A stretch of DNA of 64,000 nt from Lachnospiraceae bacterium (GCA_017620155.1 JAFZQY010000068.1:1-64000), one strand, 5' to 3'; counted from the stretch's first letter, positions 26,438 to 35,745 are shown. Translations and numbers: made by a program. Notes: generated from the letters alone by a model not told the origin.

Positions 26438-26467
26438 ACAAGCAATTTCATACATGAAATTGTTTGT
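26438..26467. repeat. near-perfect 14-bp hairpin between the two core repeats
   Basis: ACAAGCAATTTCAT (26438-26451) and ATGAAATTGTTTGT (26454-26467) are complementary except for one G-T, with only AC between them. It abuts unit 1 directly and ends 5 nt before unit 2. Confidence 0.85.
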
Positions 26468-26472
26468 GTTCC

Positions 26473-26506
26473 GTATGAGCGAGTGTATTTTACGAGCCAT
26501 ACGAAA
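26473..26506. repeat. inverted-arm repeat unit 2 (same core, different arms)
   Basis: The same 26-nt block as unit 1 occupies 26475-26500, here with arms CGTATG/CATACG and a further TT/AA after one mismatch. In frame it encodes MSECILRAI, as does unit 1, 69 nt upstream. The proposed start codon of the NlpC/P60 gene is the first base of this block. Confidence 0.85.
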
Positions 26507-27893
26507 ACACAGATTATATAGGATCACAGCGCTTATCGTCGCCGTGGTCTTATTAGGGTACGCCCCGACGGCATATGCGACCACTATCGACGATATGCAG
26601 AGCGAGATAGACTCGATCAATTCGGAGATCAATGACCTCGAAAACCAGAAAAGAGACGCCGAGAAGGCCAAGAACGAAGCGCAGTCCGGCTTAAGCGGCA
26701 CGAACAGCCAGATCAACTCGATTTCAGGAGCCATGGGCGACTTAGATACCGAGATCGAAGGCATCAACATGGAGCTCGTAGGGTTGCTTACCGATATCGA
26801 CCTGATCTCATCCGATATCGAGAATAAGACCGAAGAGATCGCCAAGACTCAGGAAGAGTATGATGAAGCGGTAGCTACGAGGGATGAGCAGTATGCCTCG
26901 ATGAAGGTTCGGATCAGATACATGTATGAGATCGGAGATGCCACCTACATATCGATCTTCCTCGAAGCGACCACATCCTCGCTCGCCGACGCGCTTAATA
27001 AGGCCGAATATGTCGAGCAGCTCTATGCATATGACAGACAGATGCTCGAGGAATACAAGCAGACTGTAGATTACACCAAGGAAGTCTGGGACAGACTCGA
27101 GGAGGAAAAATCCGAGCTGGAAACATCCAAGGAGGAGCTCGAAGAAGAGCAGAAGTATCTGGAGGAAGTTGAAGCCCAGCTTGAAGAGGAATATGAGAAC
27201 TACAGCGTGATGCTGGCTCAGGCCAGACAGCAGGCTGCGATATATACCGCCAAGATCAACCAGCAGACCAGCGAGATACGGTCCATAGAGAAGGCTGAAG
27301 CGGAGAAAAAGCGCGAAGCCGAGGCTAAGCAGCGTGAGATAGAGGCCGAGCAGGCCAGGATCAAAGCGGAGCAGGAGGCAGAAGCTGCTGCGGCAGCATA
27401 CGCGGCAGCTTTGGAAGCCGGCTATTCGGAAGAAGAGATCGCTTCAATGACCTCGATCACATCGCAGCTTACGACCAATAACACCACGTCAACCGCATCA
27501 TCGTCATCATCCACATCTTCCGGAACGACCGTAACAGCGTCCGGATCCGGCAAGGGCGCCCAGATCGCCAATTATGCTCTTCAGTTTGTCGGAAGGCCCT
27601 ATGTTTCGGGCGGAACGGATCCATATAACGGATCTGACTGCTCGGGCTTTACTATGGCAATTTACCAGCACTTCGGCATAAGCCTTCCGAGAACATCCTA
27701 CTCACAATCCTCCGTCGGTACCGCAGTGTCTTATGACCAGGCCAGAGCCGGTGATATCATCTACTACGGCGGTCACGTGGGCATCTACATCGGAAACGGA
27801 CAGATAGTCCACGCTTCCACGCAGCGTACGGGCGTGAAGGTCTCGTCAGCAACGTACCGAAGCATCGTAACGATACGAAGGGTGGTAAACTAG
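26475..27893 (+). CDS. secreted NlpC/P60 peptidoglycan endopeptidase with coiled-coil domain (PcsB/CwlO-like)
   Basis: The 472-residue protein has a signal peptide (RKHRLYR, then ITALIVAVVLLGYAP, cleavage after TAYA near 36). A long coiled coil (about 40-300), an Ala/Glu stretch and a Ser/Thr linker (about 335-355) follow. The C-terminal NlpC/P60 domain has Cys in 'GSDCSGF', His in 'GGHVGIYIG' and His in 'IVHAS'. It should cleave stem peptides during growth or division, with the coiled coil likely contacting an FtsEX-type regulator as in PcsB/CwlO. No Shine-Dalgarno precedes ATG 26475 or the in-frame ATGs at 26454 and 26406. The start is therefore uncertain. Confidence 0.85.
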   Translation: MSECILRAIRKHRLYRITALIVAVVLLGYAPTAYATTIDDMQSEIDSINSEINDLENQKRDAEKAKNEAQSGLSGTNSQINSISGAMGDLDTEIEGINMELVGLLTDIDLISSDIENKTEEIAKTQEEYDEAVATRDEQYASMKVRIRYMYEIGDATYISIFLEATTSSLADALNKAEYVEQLYAYDRQMLEEYKQTVDYTKEVWDRLEEEKSELETSKEELEEEQKYLEEVEAQLEEEYENYSVMLAQARQQAAIYTAKINQQTSEIRSIEKAEAEKKREAEAKQREIEAEQARIKAEQEAEAAAAAYAAALEAGYSEEEIASMTSITSQLTTNNTTSTASSSSSTSSGTTVTASGSGKGAQIANYALQFVGRPYVSGGTDPYNGSDCSGFTMAIYQHFGISLPRTSYSQSSVGTAVSYDQARAGDIIYYGGHVGIYIGNGQIVHASTQRTGVKVSSATYRSIVTIRRVVN

Positions 27894-27933
27894 TATCCTT
27901 GCAGCCCGAAGCGTAGTCAACTAACGGCGTCGG

Positions 27934-27957
27934 CTCTGTCAGTCCTGCAGGACAGAG
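27934..27957 (+). terminator. possible terminator after the NlpC/P60 gene
   Basis: CTCTGTC 27934-27940 pairs with GACAGAG 27951-27957, followed by TATATTTA. The loop itself contains half of a GTCCTGCAGGAC palindrome, so other pairings exist. It lies between convergent genes. Confidence 0.4.
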
Positions 27958-27962
27958 TATAT

Positions 27963-29432
27963 TTACTTATCATGCTTGGATGTGGGATGAAGCAGCTCCC
28001 ACCATACGCGGGGAGTCATCAGGATCAGGAGCGGGAACAGCTCAAGACGTCCTGCGAGCATATCGAACATCAGAACATATTTCGTAAAAGGATTAAAGAA
28101 AGCAAAGTTACATGTGGGTCCGACCATTGAGAGTCCGGGCCCTATATTATTGATCGTGGCAGCCACCGCGGTGAAATTGGTGGTCAGGTCATGCCCCTCT
28201 ATGCTGACTAACAGCACCGAAGCGGTGAAGATGAACAGGAATGTCAGGAAGAACACGTTCACGGACCGAAGTACCTCGTGTTCTACGGGCTTCTCGTCCA
28301 TCGTAAGCTTCTTAATGCTCTTGGAGTGGATATATCCGCCTATCTCTTTGAAAAACGTCTTAATGGCCAGTATGAACCTGCTGACCTTGATACCGCCGCC
28401 GGTAGAACCCGCGCATGCACCTATGAACATCAGTACCACGAGCACGGTACGGCTGGTCTGGCTCCATGTATCGAAGTCGGCCGACGCAAATCCCGTAGTA
28501 GTTATGATCGAAGCGACCTGAAAAGCGGAGTGCGTAAGAGCCTCGAATACGCTGCCGTAGACATGTACGGTATCGAGCAGCAGGATGATCGTCGCTGTCA
28601 CTATGACGCTCAGATAAACCCTCACTTCCTCCATCTTGAATGCTTTTTTGGCCTGATGGAAAATGATCATATAGTAGGCGTTGAAGTTGACGCCGAACAT
28701 GATCATGAATATCGTGACGATCCACTGGATAGCGGGCGAATAGCTCACGAAGGAGTCGTTTCGCACGCCGAAACCGCCGGTACCTGCGGTTCCCATGGCG
28801 CTGCAGATAGCCTCGAACGGTGTCATTCCGAATATCATGAGGAGTACGAATTCGATAAAGGTGAGTACGAAATAGATTATATACAGTATCCGCGCGGTTG
28901 ATTTGATCTTGGGAACGAGCTTTCCGACAGAAGGGCCGGGGCTCTCAGCGCGCATCAGATTGATGTTGGATCCGCCGCTCATGGGCACAACGGCCAGCAG
29001 GAAGACTAAAACGCCCATACCGCCAACCCAGTGGGTGAAGCTTCTCCAGAAAAGCATGCATTTGGACAGGGGCTCCACTTCAAGAAGAATGGACGCTCCC
29101 GTGGTCGTAAATCCGGAAACCGTCTCGAAGAGTGCATCGGTAAAAGAAGGTATCTCGCCCGAGAGCCAAAAAGGCAGGCAGCCTGCAACGGACATGACGA
29201 TCCAGCTCATGGCTGTACATACGCAACCTTCTTTTAAATAAAAAACAGTTGATTTCGGTTTTTTGATGGTGAAAAGAATTCCGACGATCGCGGCAATTGC
29301 AGCGGCGGGAAGAAACCATAACCCGGCTTTCAGTTCATGATGCAGAAGAGAAATTAAAAAGGGCAGGAGGAGAAGTACAGCCTCTACCTTCAGAACGCTT
29401 CCGATTACAAAACGTATCATGGATCTGTTCAT
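27963..29432 (-). CDS. trkH: TrkH/KtrB-type potassium channel subunit
   Basis: The 489-residue integral membrane protein has four helix-pore-helix repeats with selectivity filters 'TVSGFTTTGAS', 'SAMGTAGTGGFGV', 'ITTTGFASADF' and 'NNIGPGLSMVG'. The conserved Gly residues are present. 'WRSFTHWVGGMGVLVF' is the characteristic first-pore turn. It forms the K+-conducting dimer that is gated by TrkA rings in the cytoplasm. ATG 29432 follows GAGGCGAGATA and lies 21 nt after trkA, so both are co-transcribed. Confidence 0.93.
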   Translation of the reverse strand: MNRSMIRFVIGSVLKVEAVLLLLPFLISLLHHELKAGLWFLPAAAIAAIVGILFTIKKPKSTVFYLKEGCVCTAMSWIVMSVAGCLPFWLSGEIPSFTDALFETVSGFTTTGASILLEVEPLSKCMLFWRSFTHWVGGMGVLVFLLAVVPMSGGSNINLMRAESPGPSVGKLVPKIKSTARILYIIYFVLTFIEFVLLMIFGMTPFEAICSAMGTAGTGGFGVRNDSFVSYSPAIQWIVTIFMIMFGVNFNAYYMIIFHQAKKAFKMEEVRVYLSVIVTATIILLLDTVHVYGSVFEALTHSAFQVASIITTTGFASADFDTWSQTSRTVLVVLMFIGACAGSTGGGIKVSRFILAIKTFFKEIGGYIHSKSIKKLTMDEKPVEHEVLRSVNVFFLTFLFIFTASVLLVSIEGHDLTTNFTAVAATINNIGPGLSMVGPTCNFAFFNPFTKYVLMFDMLAGRLELFPLLILMTPRVWWELLHPTSKHDK

Positions 29433-29453
29433 TATCTCGCCTCTTTTGCCCGC

Positions 29454-30845
29454 TTATGCCAGTATGTCGGTGATGTCTTTGAATCCGGTATCGGTTGTTA
29501 TCACAACGATGGAATCACCTTTTTTGATGCAGTCGCCGCCTCGGGGGATGATGATCCGGCCGCCGCGGATGATGCAGGTTACCAGCAGATTTTTCTTGAG
29601 CTTAAGCTCGCTTAAGGGTATATCGGTTGCCGCATTGGATTCGCCTACCTTGAACTCCAGAGCCTCCGCCTTGTGGTCGAAGAGGTGGTAGAGAGTCTCG
29701 ATATTGCTGTAGCCCTGAGAATTCCTCATGGCTCGTACATAGGCTATGATGGCCTCTGCGGTGATCTTGTTGGGATAGATGACGCTGTCTAAATCTAAGC
29801 CCGATATGACTCCGGAGAAGCCTATCCTCGTGATCTTGGTCACGATCTTGGCCTTGGAGACTGATTTGGCATACAGCGTCAGCATTATGTTCTGTTCATC
29901 TATGCCTGTGAGCGGGATGAAAGCGTCGGTATTTACTATGCCTTCCTCACGCAGGATCTCTTCATCGGAACCGTCGGCGTGTATGATGATCGCCTTCGGC
30001 AAAAGGATCGAGAGCTCCTCGCAGCGCTTCTGGTCGCGTTCTATGATCTTGACCTCGACGCCCATGTTGGTGAGCTGGAGCGCCAGATAATATGCGGCAC
30101 GGCCGCCGCCGACTATCATAGCGGTTCGCACGGCGTGGGAACGCATCCCGATATAATCCATGAACTTGCGTACACTCTTTCTGGTGCCGAGTACGGATAT
30201 CACATCTCCGGCCTGAAGTTTGAACGTACCGGAAGGTATGGCCACTTCGCCGTCTCTCTGTACGGCGCTGATCAGGATGGATTCGGTGTGCTTGTGATCA
30301 AGGTCCATGATCGCCTTGCCGTTAAGCACGCTGCCATCATCTATCTTGAATTTAATGAGCTGAGCCTGTCCTCTTGCAAAAGAGTCAACCTCCATGGCTG
30401 AAGGCATGCTTAAGATATTGGCGGCTTCAACTGCCGTCTCGAGCTCGGGATTGATGATGAGCGCGAGTCCGAGTTTTTCACGCAGATAACCGATCTCCTG
30501 GCTGTAATCCGGTGTCCTTACACGCGCGATGGCAGCACAGTCGCCCACGCGCTTTGCCACGGTACAGCACAGCATGTTAAGCTCGTCCGAACCGGTTATC
30601 GCGATGAGCAGATCGGCATCGTCTATGCCGGCATCTTTCTGCACGGTAAAACTGGCGCCGTTTCCAATGACGCCCATTACATCGTATAGATTGGTTATTT
30701 CCTGGATTCTTGCTGAGTCGGTATCGATTACCGAGATATCGTGCCCTTCGTTGATTAATTGGGCGACTAGTGTGGCGCCTACTTTTCCGCATCCCACGAT
30801 GATGATCTTAAGACCGCCTACATTATCCGCTTTGAGTAACGACAT
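29454..30845 (-). CDS. trkA: TrkA potassium-uptake regulatory protein with two RCK modules
   Basis: The 463-residue soluble protein carries two NAD-binding TrkA_N domains ('IIVGCGKVGATLVAQL' near 14-29 and 'MIVGGGRAAYYLALQL' near the middle). Each is followed by a TrkA_C domain. This is the tandem form typical of TrkA, twice the size of KtrA. It binds NAD(H)/ATP and gates TrkH. Start ATG 30845 has AGAAGG about 9 nt upstream. The order is trkA then trkH. Confidence 0.92.
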   Translation of the reverse strand: MSLLKADNVGGLKIIIVGCGKVGATLVAQLINEGHDISVIDTDSARIQEITNLYDVMGVIGNGASFTVQKDAGIDDADLLIAITGSDELNMLCCTVAKRVGDCAAIARVRTPDYSQEIGYLREKLGLALIINPELETAVEAANILSMPSAMEVDSFARGQAQLIKFKIDDGSVLNGKAIMDLDHKHTESILISAVQRDGEVAIPSGTFKLQAGDVISVLGTRKSVRKFMDYIGMRSHAVRTAMIVGGGRAAYYLALQLTNMGVEVKIIERDQKRCEELSILLPKAIIIHADGSDEEILREEGIVNTDAFIPLTGIDEQNIMLTLYAKSVSKAKIVTKITRIGFSGVISGLDLDSVIYPNKITAEAIIAYVRAMRNSQGYSNIETLYHLFDHKAEALEFKVGESNAATDIPLSELKLKKNLLVTCIIRGGRIIIPRGGDCIKKGDSIVVITTDTGFKDITDILA

Positions 30846-30885
30846 TGCAATTACCTTCTTTTATGGAAAATGATAATACCCTACT

Positions 30886-30894
30886 ACTATACCA
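30886..30894 (-). promoter_or_regulatory. candidate extended -10 promoter for trkA-trkH
   Basis: TGGTATAGT reads on the minus strand from 30894 to 30886, about 41 nt before trkA. A second hexamer TATTAT (30878-30873) is also possible. This gap also ends the efflux operon; no terminator was seen between them. Confidence 0.35.
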
Positions 30895-32112
30895 CTATTC
30901 GGTACGAAGTGCATCTATGGGGTTTAAGCGGGCGGCCTTGCCGGCCGGATATATGCCGAAGAATATGCCGATCGCGGTGGAAATGGCCACGACCATCACT
31001 ACATCGGACGCTCTTACCTGTGCCTGGAGGGGCGACGCCATTGAGATTATCTTGCTGAAAGCGAAGCCGAGACTCATTCCGATAAAACCGGCAAGAAGCG
31101 TTATCATCGATGATTCTATGAGAAACTGGAGCATTATCGAAGAAGTATGAGCCCCCAGGGACTTACGTATTCCGATCTCTCTGGTGCGTTCGGTAACCGT
31201 AACGGTCATTATGTTCATCACGCCGATACCGCCTACGAGAAGCGAGATCGCGGCGATTAGCGCGACTATCATGGTGACGGAATCGAGAATGCTGGTGTAC
31301 ATGCTCATCATGGATGCAAAAGACTGGACATTCACTGCGTTTTCTCCGCGCAGATCGAGCATGTTCTCAGCCACGGAGCAGACCTTGACTGCCGCGGCAT
31401 CTGCCTGTCCGCTCACGGGATATATGGAGAAGGATATGATGTTTTCTCCGGGAATATTGAATTTGTTCGTCATCAGTGTATAGGGAACATACACCGTTAC
31501 CCACATGTTGTCGGCGTATCCCTGGGAAATAATGTTTCTTGCGTTCTCAATATCGGAATCCGGGCTGTTAAGTACGCCTATGATGGTGACATTACGCGAG
31601 GCCCCGTGATAATTGATCTCCAATTCCTTGCCGACCACATCAAATGAGCGGAACATGTACAGCGCCACGGTCTGGTATATCACGCATACTTCCGAAGCAT
31701 TGTCCACATCATATTCCGTATAGAAACGACCGGCGTATAATCCGTCGCTGAATTCGTTGATCTTGTATTCGTTTCCGCCCTCGAGATCGACATTCATTTC
31801 TTTTCTCGGGAATATGGCCGTACATTCGGCGGTTACCCTGGGAGTTGCTCCTTTTATGATCGGAACCGCATCGGCGATCTCCTTTAACTGGGCATTGGTC
31901 AGGTGTCTGTTGGTTTTTTTCTGATCTATGTTGATGGTCACGGCGCCGCCGGCCATGGAGTCAAGAGACCTGGTCATGGATGCCTTGAGTCCGTTGCCGA
32001 CAGACAGAATGGCTATGACGGAAGATATGCCGATGATGATGCCCAGCATCGTGAGCATCGTCCGGCCTTTATTCATTGTGATGTTTTTCCACGAACTCTT
32101 TAAATATTCCAT
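30895..32112 (-). CDS. MacB/FtsX-type ABC transporter permease (second permease)
   Basis: The 405-residue protein has an N-terminal helix with 'LTMLGIIIGISSVIAILSVG' followed by a large extracellular MacB periplasmic-core-like domain (about 45-280). Three C-terminal helices include 'LLVGGIGVMNIMTVTVTERTREIGIRKSLGA', the signature FtsX/MacB segment. It would pair with the ATPase encoded upstream to drive export of a peptide, lipid or antibiotic. One nt separates it from the preceding permease gene. The two permeases are related paralogues and may form a heterodimer. Confidence 0.87.
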   Translation of the reverse strand: MEYLKSSWKNITMNKGRTMLTMLGIIIGISSVIAILSVGNGLKASMTRSLDSMAGGAVTINIDQKKTNRHLTNAQLKEIADAVPIIKGATPRVTAECTAIFPRKEMNVDLEGGNEYKINEFSDGLYAGRFYTEYDVDNASEVCVIYQTVALYMFRSFDVVGKELEINYHGASRNVTIIGVLNSPDSDIENARNIISQGYADNMWVTVYVPYTLMTNKFNIPGENIISFSIYPVSGQADAAAVKVCSVAENMLDLRGENAVNVQSFASMMSMYTSILDSVTMIVALIAAISLLVGGIGVMNIMTVTVTERTREIGIRKSLGAHTSSIMLQFLIESSMITLLAGFIGMSLGFAFSKIISMASPLQAQVRASDVVMVVAISTAIGIFFGIYPAGKAARLNPIDALRTE

Positions 32113-32113
32113 G

Positions 32114-33328
32114 TTATTTACGCTGGCTGAGTGCTTCTACCGGTGTCAGATGAGCGGCTTTCCTGGCAGGATATATCCCGAAAAAGATGCCGATGGCTAT
32201 GGATACAGTGGTAGCCAGGACCACCGAGGACGGGCTCATTATGAAGGCGAAATTGACTGCTTTACATGCAAAAGCAGCTGCGATCAGGCCGAATACCACT
32301 CCGATGATGCCGCCGAGCAGGGAGATGATCGAGCTCTCGGCCAAAAACTGGACCAGGATCGATCCGGTGCGGGCGCCGATGGATTTTCTGATGCCTATCT
32401 CACGGGTCCTTTCCGTGACGGACACGAGCATGATATTCATTACGCCTATTCCGCCGACCAGCAGCGAGATGGCGGCAACGATGGACATGAATGTGGTGAT
32501 GAGCCCCATCATTTCGCTTATCTCATCATTATTGGTTGCGGTATCGTAATAGTATAAAGCGTCCTGACCGCGAAGGCCCTTTTTGTTCTCGAGAAATTTC
32601 TGGATCACTGCAGGTGATACAGCTGCTTCCGCCCTGCCGGAATAGAATTCGATGGAAGCGGAGCTGGACGCATCGATGCCGAAAGTGTTCTCGGCGGTAG
32701 TGTAGGGGATATCCACGATCGCGGGATTGTCGACCATCTCGAGAAGCTTCATTATCATCTCTCCGAAATCGTTCTGTATCCCGACTATCTCAAATTCACT
32801 CACCCGTCCGTCTACATTGAGCTCAACGGTCATGCCGACTGCATTTTCCGTACCGCAGAGCTTCTTGGCGTCCGCTGCCACGAGCACGCATACCGTGGCG
32901 GCTGAATCCACCTCGGCTTCACTTATATATCTTCCGTACTTTATGCCGTTTCCGTTACCGAGATTGTAATCCGAACCCACGAATTCGAACTGGGCGATAC
33001 CGGCACCTTTTTTTCCTATGATCGCACCTTCTCCGGCGTTATAGAACGACCCACCCCGAATCTCCGGAAAGGCTTCCTTTACGGCATTGATGTCATCCTG
33101 GGTAAAGCGCTCGTCGGTAGCGCTCGTGGACAGATAGATGGATATGATCGAGGATCCGGTGGATTCGATCTGTTTCTGGACATAGTCGGACATGCCGTTA
33201 CCGAGTGTGATGATGGCTACCACGGAAGCTATGCCTATGATTATGCCCAGCATCGTAAGAAGGGTCCGGATCCTGTTAGATCTTATGGTTTTGATCGCAC
33301 TGGCGATATACTCGCGAAATGTATCCAT
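32114..33328 (-). CDS. MacB/FtsX-type ABC transporter permease (first permease)
   Basis: This 404-residue protein has the same layout as its neighbour: 'LTMLGIIIGIASVVAIITLG' in helix 1, an extracellular domain of about 230 residues, and 'LLVGGIGVMNIMLVSVTERTREIGIRKSIGA' before the last helices. It starts 9 nt after the membrane-fusion protein gene. Presence of two permeases with one ATPase suggests a heteromeric transporter such as those that remove antimicrobial peptides. The substrate is not deducible. Confidence 0.87.
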   Translation of the reverse strand: MDTFREYIASAIKTIRSNRIRTLLTMLGIIIGIASVVAIITLGNGMSDYVQKQIESTGSSIISIYLSTSATDERFTQDDINAVKEAFPEIRGGSFYNAGEGAIIGKKGAGIAQFEFVGSDYNLGNGNGIKYGRYISEAEVDSAATVCVLVAADAKKLCGTENAVGMTVELNVDGRVSEFEIVGIQNDFGEMIMKLLEMVDNPAIVDIPYTTAENTFGIDASSSASIEFYSGRAEAAVSPAVIQKFLENKKGLRGQDALYYYDTATNNDEISEMMGLITTFMSIVAAISLLVGGIGVMNIMLVSVTERTREIGIRKSIGARTGSILVQFLAESSIISLLGGIIGVVFGLIAAAFACKAVNFAFIMSPSSVVLATTVSIAIGIFFGIYPARKAAHLTPVEALSQRK

Positions 33329-33337
33329 GCAGATTAA

Positions 33338-34834
33338 TCACTCTTCGGCAGTTACTATGACTGTCATTCCTTCGGAAAGTGTGTCGGCGTTGGTCGTGAC
33401 GACCTTGTCACCGATGTTTAAGCCCCCGGTTATCTCGGCATCCGTACTGGTGGAAAGTCCAAGTGTTACATCTCTTCTGATGAGCGTGAAGTCGTCTCCT
33501 ACCATGTACACGAAATCTCCGTCGGCATCGGTGGATATGTATTCATAGGGCAGAACGGGAACTCCTTCGACCTTGTCGGAGTGTATCTTGACAGTGGCTT
33601 CGGTTCCGAGGATCACATTGTCATCGGGATCGTCGACGCTGATCTGTGCAGCTACGACCGGAACTCCGTTGGCGTTCTTGGTTGCAGCTCCGGCGATCTG
33701 AGCTACTTCTCCGGTGTATTGCTTGCCTCTTATAGTTATGTCAACCTTCTGCCCGAGCTGGATCTTATCAAGATCGGTCTTGGATATCTGGATATCTATA
33801 TGGACATTGTCTGTGCCCGATATGGTGATCAGCCGGCTTCCCTGGCTGACTGTGGCACCTTCGGCTACGTTAAGTTCCGTGATGACTCCCGACAGATCGC
33901 TCGTGATGCCGCCCTCCACTTTCTCGATTGAAGCTATGGTGTCGCTGCTGTCTAACTCGGTAAGTGCTTTCTGGGCATCCAGTGCTTCCCTGTCACCGGA
34001 GGTCATACGGGCGGATTCCGCCGCAGAAGCCTCCAGGAGTTTGGATTTTTCTTCCGCAAGAGCATTGATCTGGTTCTTCCATGACTGTATCTCGGGATCG
34101 TAGGAGAGTGCATACTGTACTTCGGACATGGCATTCTGGATCTCAAGGGACATCTGGTGGCCTTCGTCGTTCTGGCGTGTATTGGGGGCATTATTGCCGT
34201 TTGCCGCGTCGGTTGAGTCGGAGATATTGTTCTGATCCACATCCATGGCGGTTTTCTGCAGGTCTGTGAGAGTCCGGCTCATGCGGGCGGTCTTTTCGTT
34301 GATCTGGGCGTTTAGAGCATCCGTCTGAGCGGTGATCTCGTCTATCCGGGCGTTGATCTGCGTAAGGCTCATTCCGTTGCTGTTTATCGTGGAGATGTAA
34401 TTTCTCTGAAGAGAGCCGTTGTAGTTTCCTTCTGCCTGATCCTGAGTAAGGGAGGCTTTCTCTTTCATGAGATCAAGATCATCCTGGTCATATCTGTACA
34501 GGAGATCGCCCTTGCTCACCCTGTCACCGACATGGAGATTCATTTCGGAGACGATACCGGTCAGATTGGCGTAGTAGCTCTTTTCCTCTGAGGAGTTGAT
34601 CGTACCGCTGTATGACAGGATCACCTCAATATCACCCTTTTCGACCGCGGCTGTTTCCACCGGGGTGATGGGATTGTTCTTTTTACGCATGTACAAGATG
34701 AGCGCAAGGATCGCGAGCACGGCTATGACGGCGAAGATGATGCGCCTTCTTCTCTTGCGCTTTTTCTCCGGCGTAAGCGGTGCTTTGGGTGCCTTTTCCT
34801 TGACTTCCTGTGCTGTGTTCTTATCCTTTTTCAT
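33338..34834 (-). CDS. membrane-fusion (HlyD/YknX-like) periplasmic-adaptor-type protein
   Basis: The 498-residue protein has a basic N-terminus, one membrane helix ('RRIIFAVIAVLAILALILYM'), a biotinyl-lipoyl-like domain, and an antiparallel coiled-coil hairpin (about 125-295) rich in Gln/Asn/Ala. The second lipoyl half ('GVITELNVAEGATVSQGSRL') and beta-barrel domains follow. It would bridge the permeases and the cell wall, as YknX does in Bacillus. I place the start at ATG 34834 because GAGAGGA precedes it and it begins 1 nt after the ATPase stop. An ATG at 34867 lies inside the ATPase gene. Confidence 0.85.
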   Translation of the reverse strand: MKKDKNTAQEVKEKAPKAPLTPEKKRKRRRRIIFAVIAVLAILALILYMRKKNNPITPVETAAVEKGDIEVILSYSGTINSSEEKSYYANLTGIVSEMNLHVGDRVSKGDLLYRYDQDDLDLMKEKASLTQDQAEGNYNGSLQRNYISTINSNGMSLTQINARIDEITAQTDALNAQINEKTARMSRTLTDLQKTAMDVDQNNISDSTDAANGNNAPNTRQNDEGHQMSLEIQNAMSEVQYALSYDPEIQSWKNQINALAEEKSKLLEASAAESARMTSGDREALDAQKALTELDSSDTIASIEKVEGGITSDLSGVITELNVAEGATVSQGSRLITISGTDNVHIDIQISKTDLDKIQLGQKVDITIRGKQYTGEVAQIAGAATKNANGVPVVAAQISVDDPDDNVILGTEATVKIHSDKVEGVPVLPYEYISTDADGDFVYMVGDDFTLIRRDVTLGLSTSTDAEITGGLNIGDKVVTTNADTLSEGMTVIVTAEE

Positions 34835-34835
34835 T

Positions 34836-35666
34836 TCATTCCTCTCCGGTCTCGTCTTTTGCTTCAATATCGGTTGTTATCTCTTCTCTATCCTCTGTTG
34901 TTTCTTCTGCTGTCTTCTTCAGCGCCTTCTCAAAATTCTCCGTATTATCCACATCACTCACTATGTGTCCGTCGCTGATCGTGATGATCCTTTTGGCTCC
35001 GGCGGCGATTCCGGGATCGTGGGTGATGATTATAACCGTGCGGCCTTCGGAGTAAAGGTCATGTATGACCTGCATGATGTCGCGGCTTGATGCGCTGTCT
35101 AAGTTACCGGTAGGCTCATCCGCGAGAAGTATGGGCGGAGCCTGTGCGATGGCGCGCGCTATGGCGACTCTCTGCTGCTGACCTCCCGAAAGCTCGCCGG
35201 GTCTGTGGTCCATGCGGTGCCCTAATCCTACTTTTTCAAGGGCGGCTGCAGAAAGCTTTCGCCGCTGACCGCGCGGAACCTTGCGATATATGAGCGGAAG
35301 CTCGACGTTCTCGAATGCGGTCAGTGACTGTATCAGATTGAATCCCTGAAAGATGAAGCCGATCTCGCGGTTGCGTACATCGGACTGTTCGTCATCTGAC
35401 ATGTTGGAGACATCTGTGCCGTGGAGCCTGTATGTACCGCTGGTCGGTGTGTCGAGGCAGCCGAGCATGTTCATTAGTGTTGATTTGCCCGATCCCGACT
35501 GGCCGATTATTGCGACGAATTCGCCCTTATCTATGGTAAGACTTACATGATCCAGTGCACGTACTTCGTTCTCGCCGGGATTATAGACCTTGCACAGGTC
35601 GGTGACTTCCACAAGATGTTCTTTGCTGTTTTCGTTGTTTTCCGTAATAGTGGGTTGCTCTGACAT
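34836..35666 (-). CDS. ABC transporter ATPase of the MacB/LolD/YknY type
   Basis: The 276-residue ATPase has Walker A 'GQSGSGKST', signature 'LSGGQQQRVAIARAIA' and Walker B 'ILLADEPTGNLD' with a following H-loop. An acidic C-terminal tail of about 40 residues (rich in Glu, Thr and Asp) is longer than usual. 'MNMLGCLDTPTSGTYRLHG' is typical of the lipoprotein/macrolide exporter group. ATG 35666 has AAGGAGG 5 nt upstream; the adjoining ATG 35669 is too close. It is the first gene of a four-gene export operon. Confidence 0.9.
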   Translation of the reverse strand: MSEQPTITENNENSKEHLVEVTDLCKVYNPGENEVRALDHVSLTIDKGEFVAIIGQSGSGKSTLMNMLGCLDTPTSGTYRLHGTDVSNMSDDEQSDVRNREIGFIFQGFNLIQSLTAFENVELPLIYRKVPRGQRRKLSAAALEKVGLGHRMDHRPGELSGGQQQRVAIARAIAQAPPILLADEPTGNLDSASSRDIMQVIHDLYSEGRTVIIITHDPGIAAGAKRIITISDGHIVSDVDNTENFEKALKKTAEETTEDREEITTDIEAKDETGEE

Positions 35667-35690
35667 CATATCCTCCTTGCAACAATTGAG

Positions 35691-35745
35691 AGTATAGCAC
35701 AAGACCACCGGGATAACCTTAATTTAATCTTAATTCTTCATTAAT
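35691..35745 (-). promoter_or_regulatory. efflux-operon promoter with 11-bp-phased direct repeats (OmpR/PhoB-type site)
   Basis: A -10 TATACT with TGC before it reads on the minus strand at 35696-35691. CTTAAT at 35718 and 35729 and ATTAAT at 35740 (plus strand) repeat every 11 bp and end next to the -35 position. The -35 itself (AGGTTA) is poor. This geometry is the usual binding pattern of OmpR/PhoB-family activators; no such regulator is encoded in the window. Confidence 0.5.

Noticed and set aside
26400..26506. CRISPR array
   Set aside because: Only two direct copies of a 26-nt block, spacer holds a hairpin, copies extend into coding sequence and no cas genes are present.
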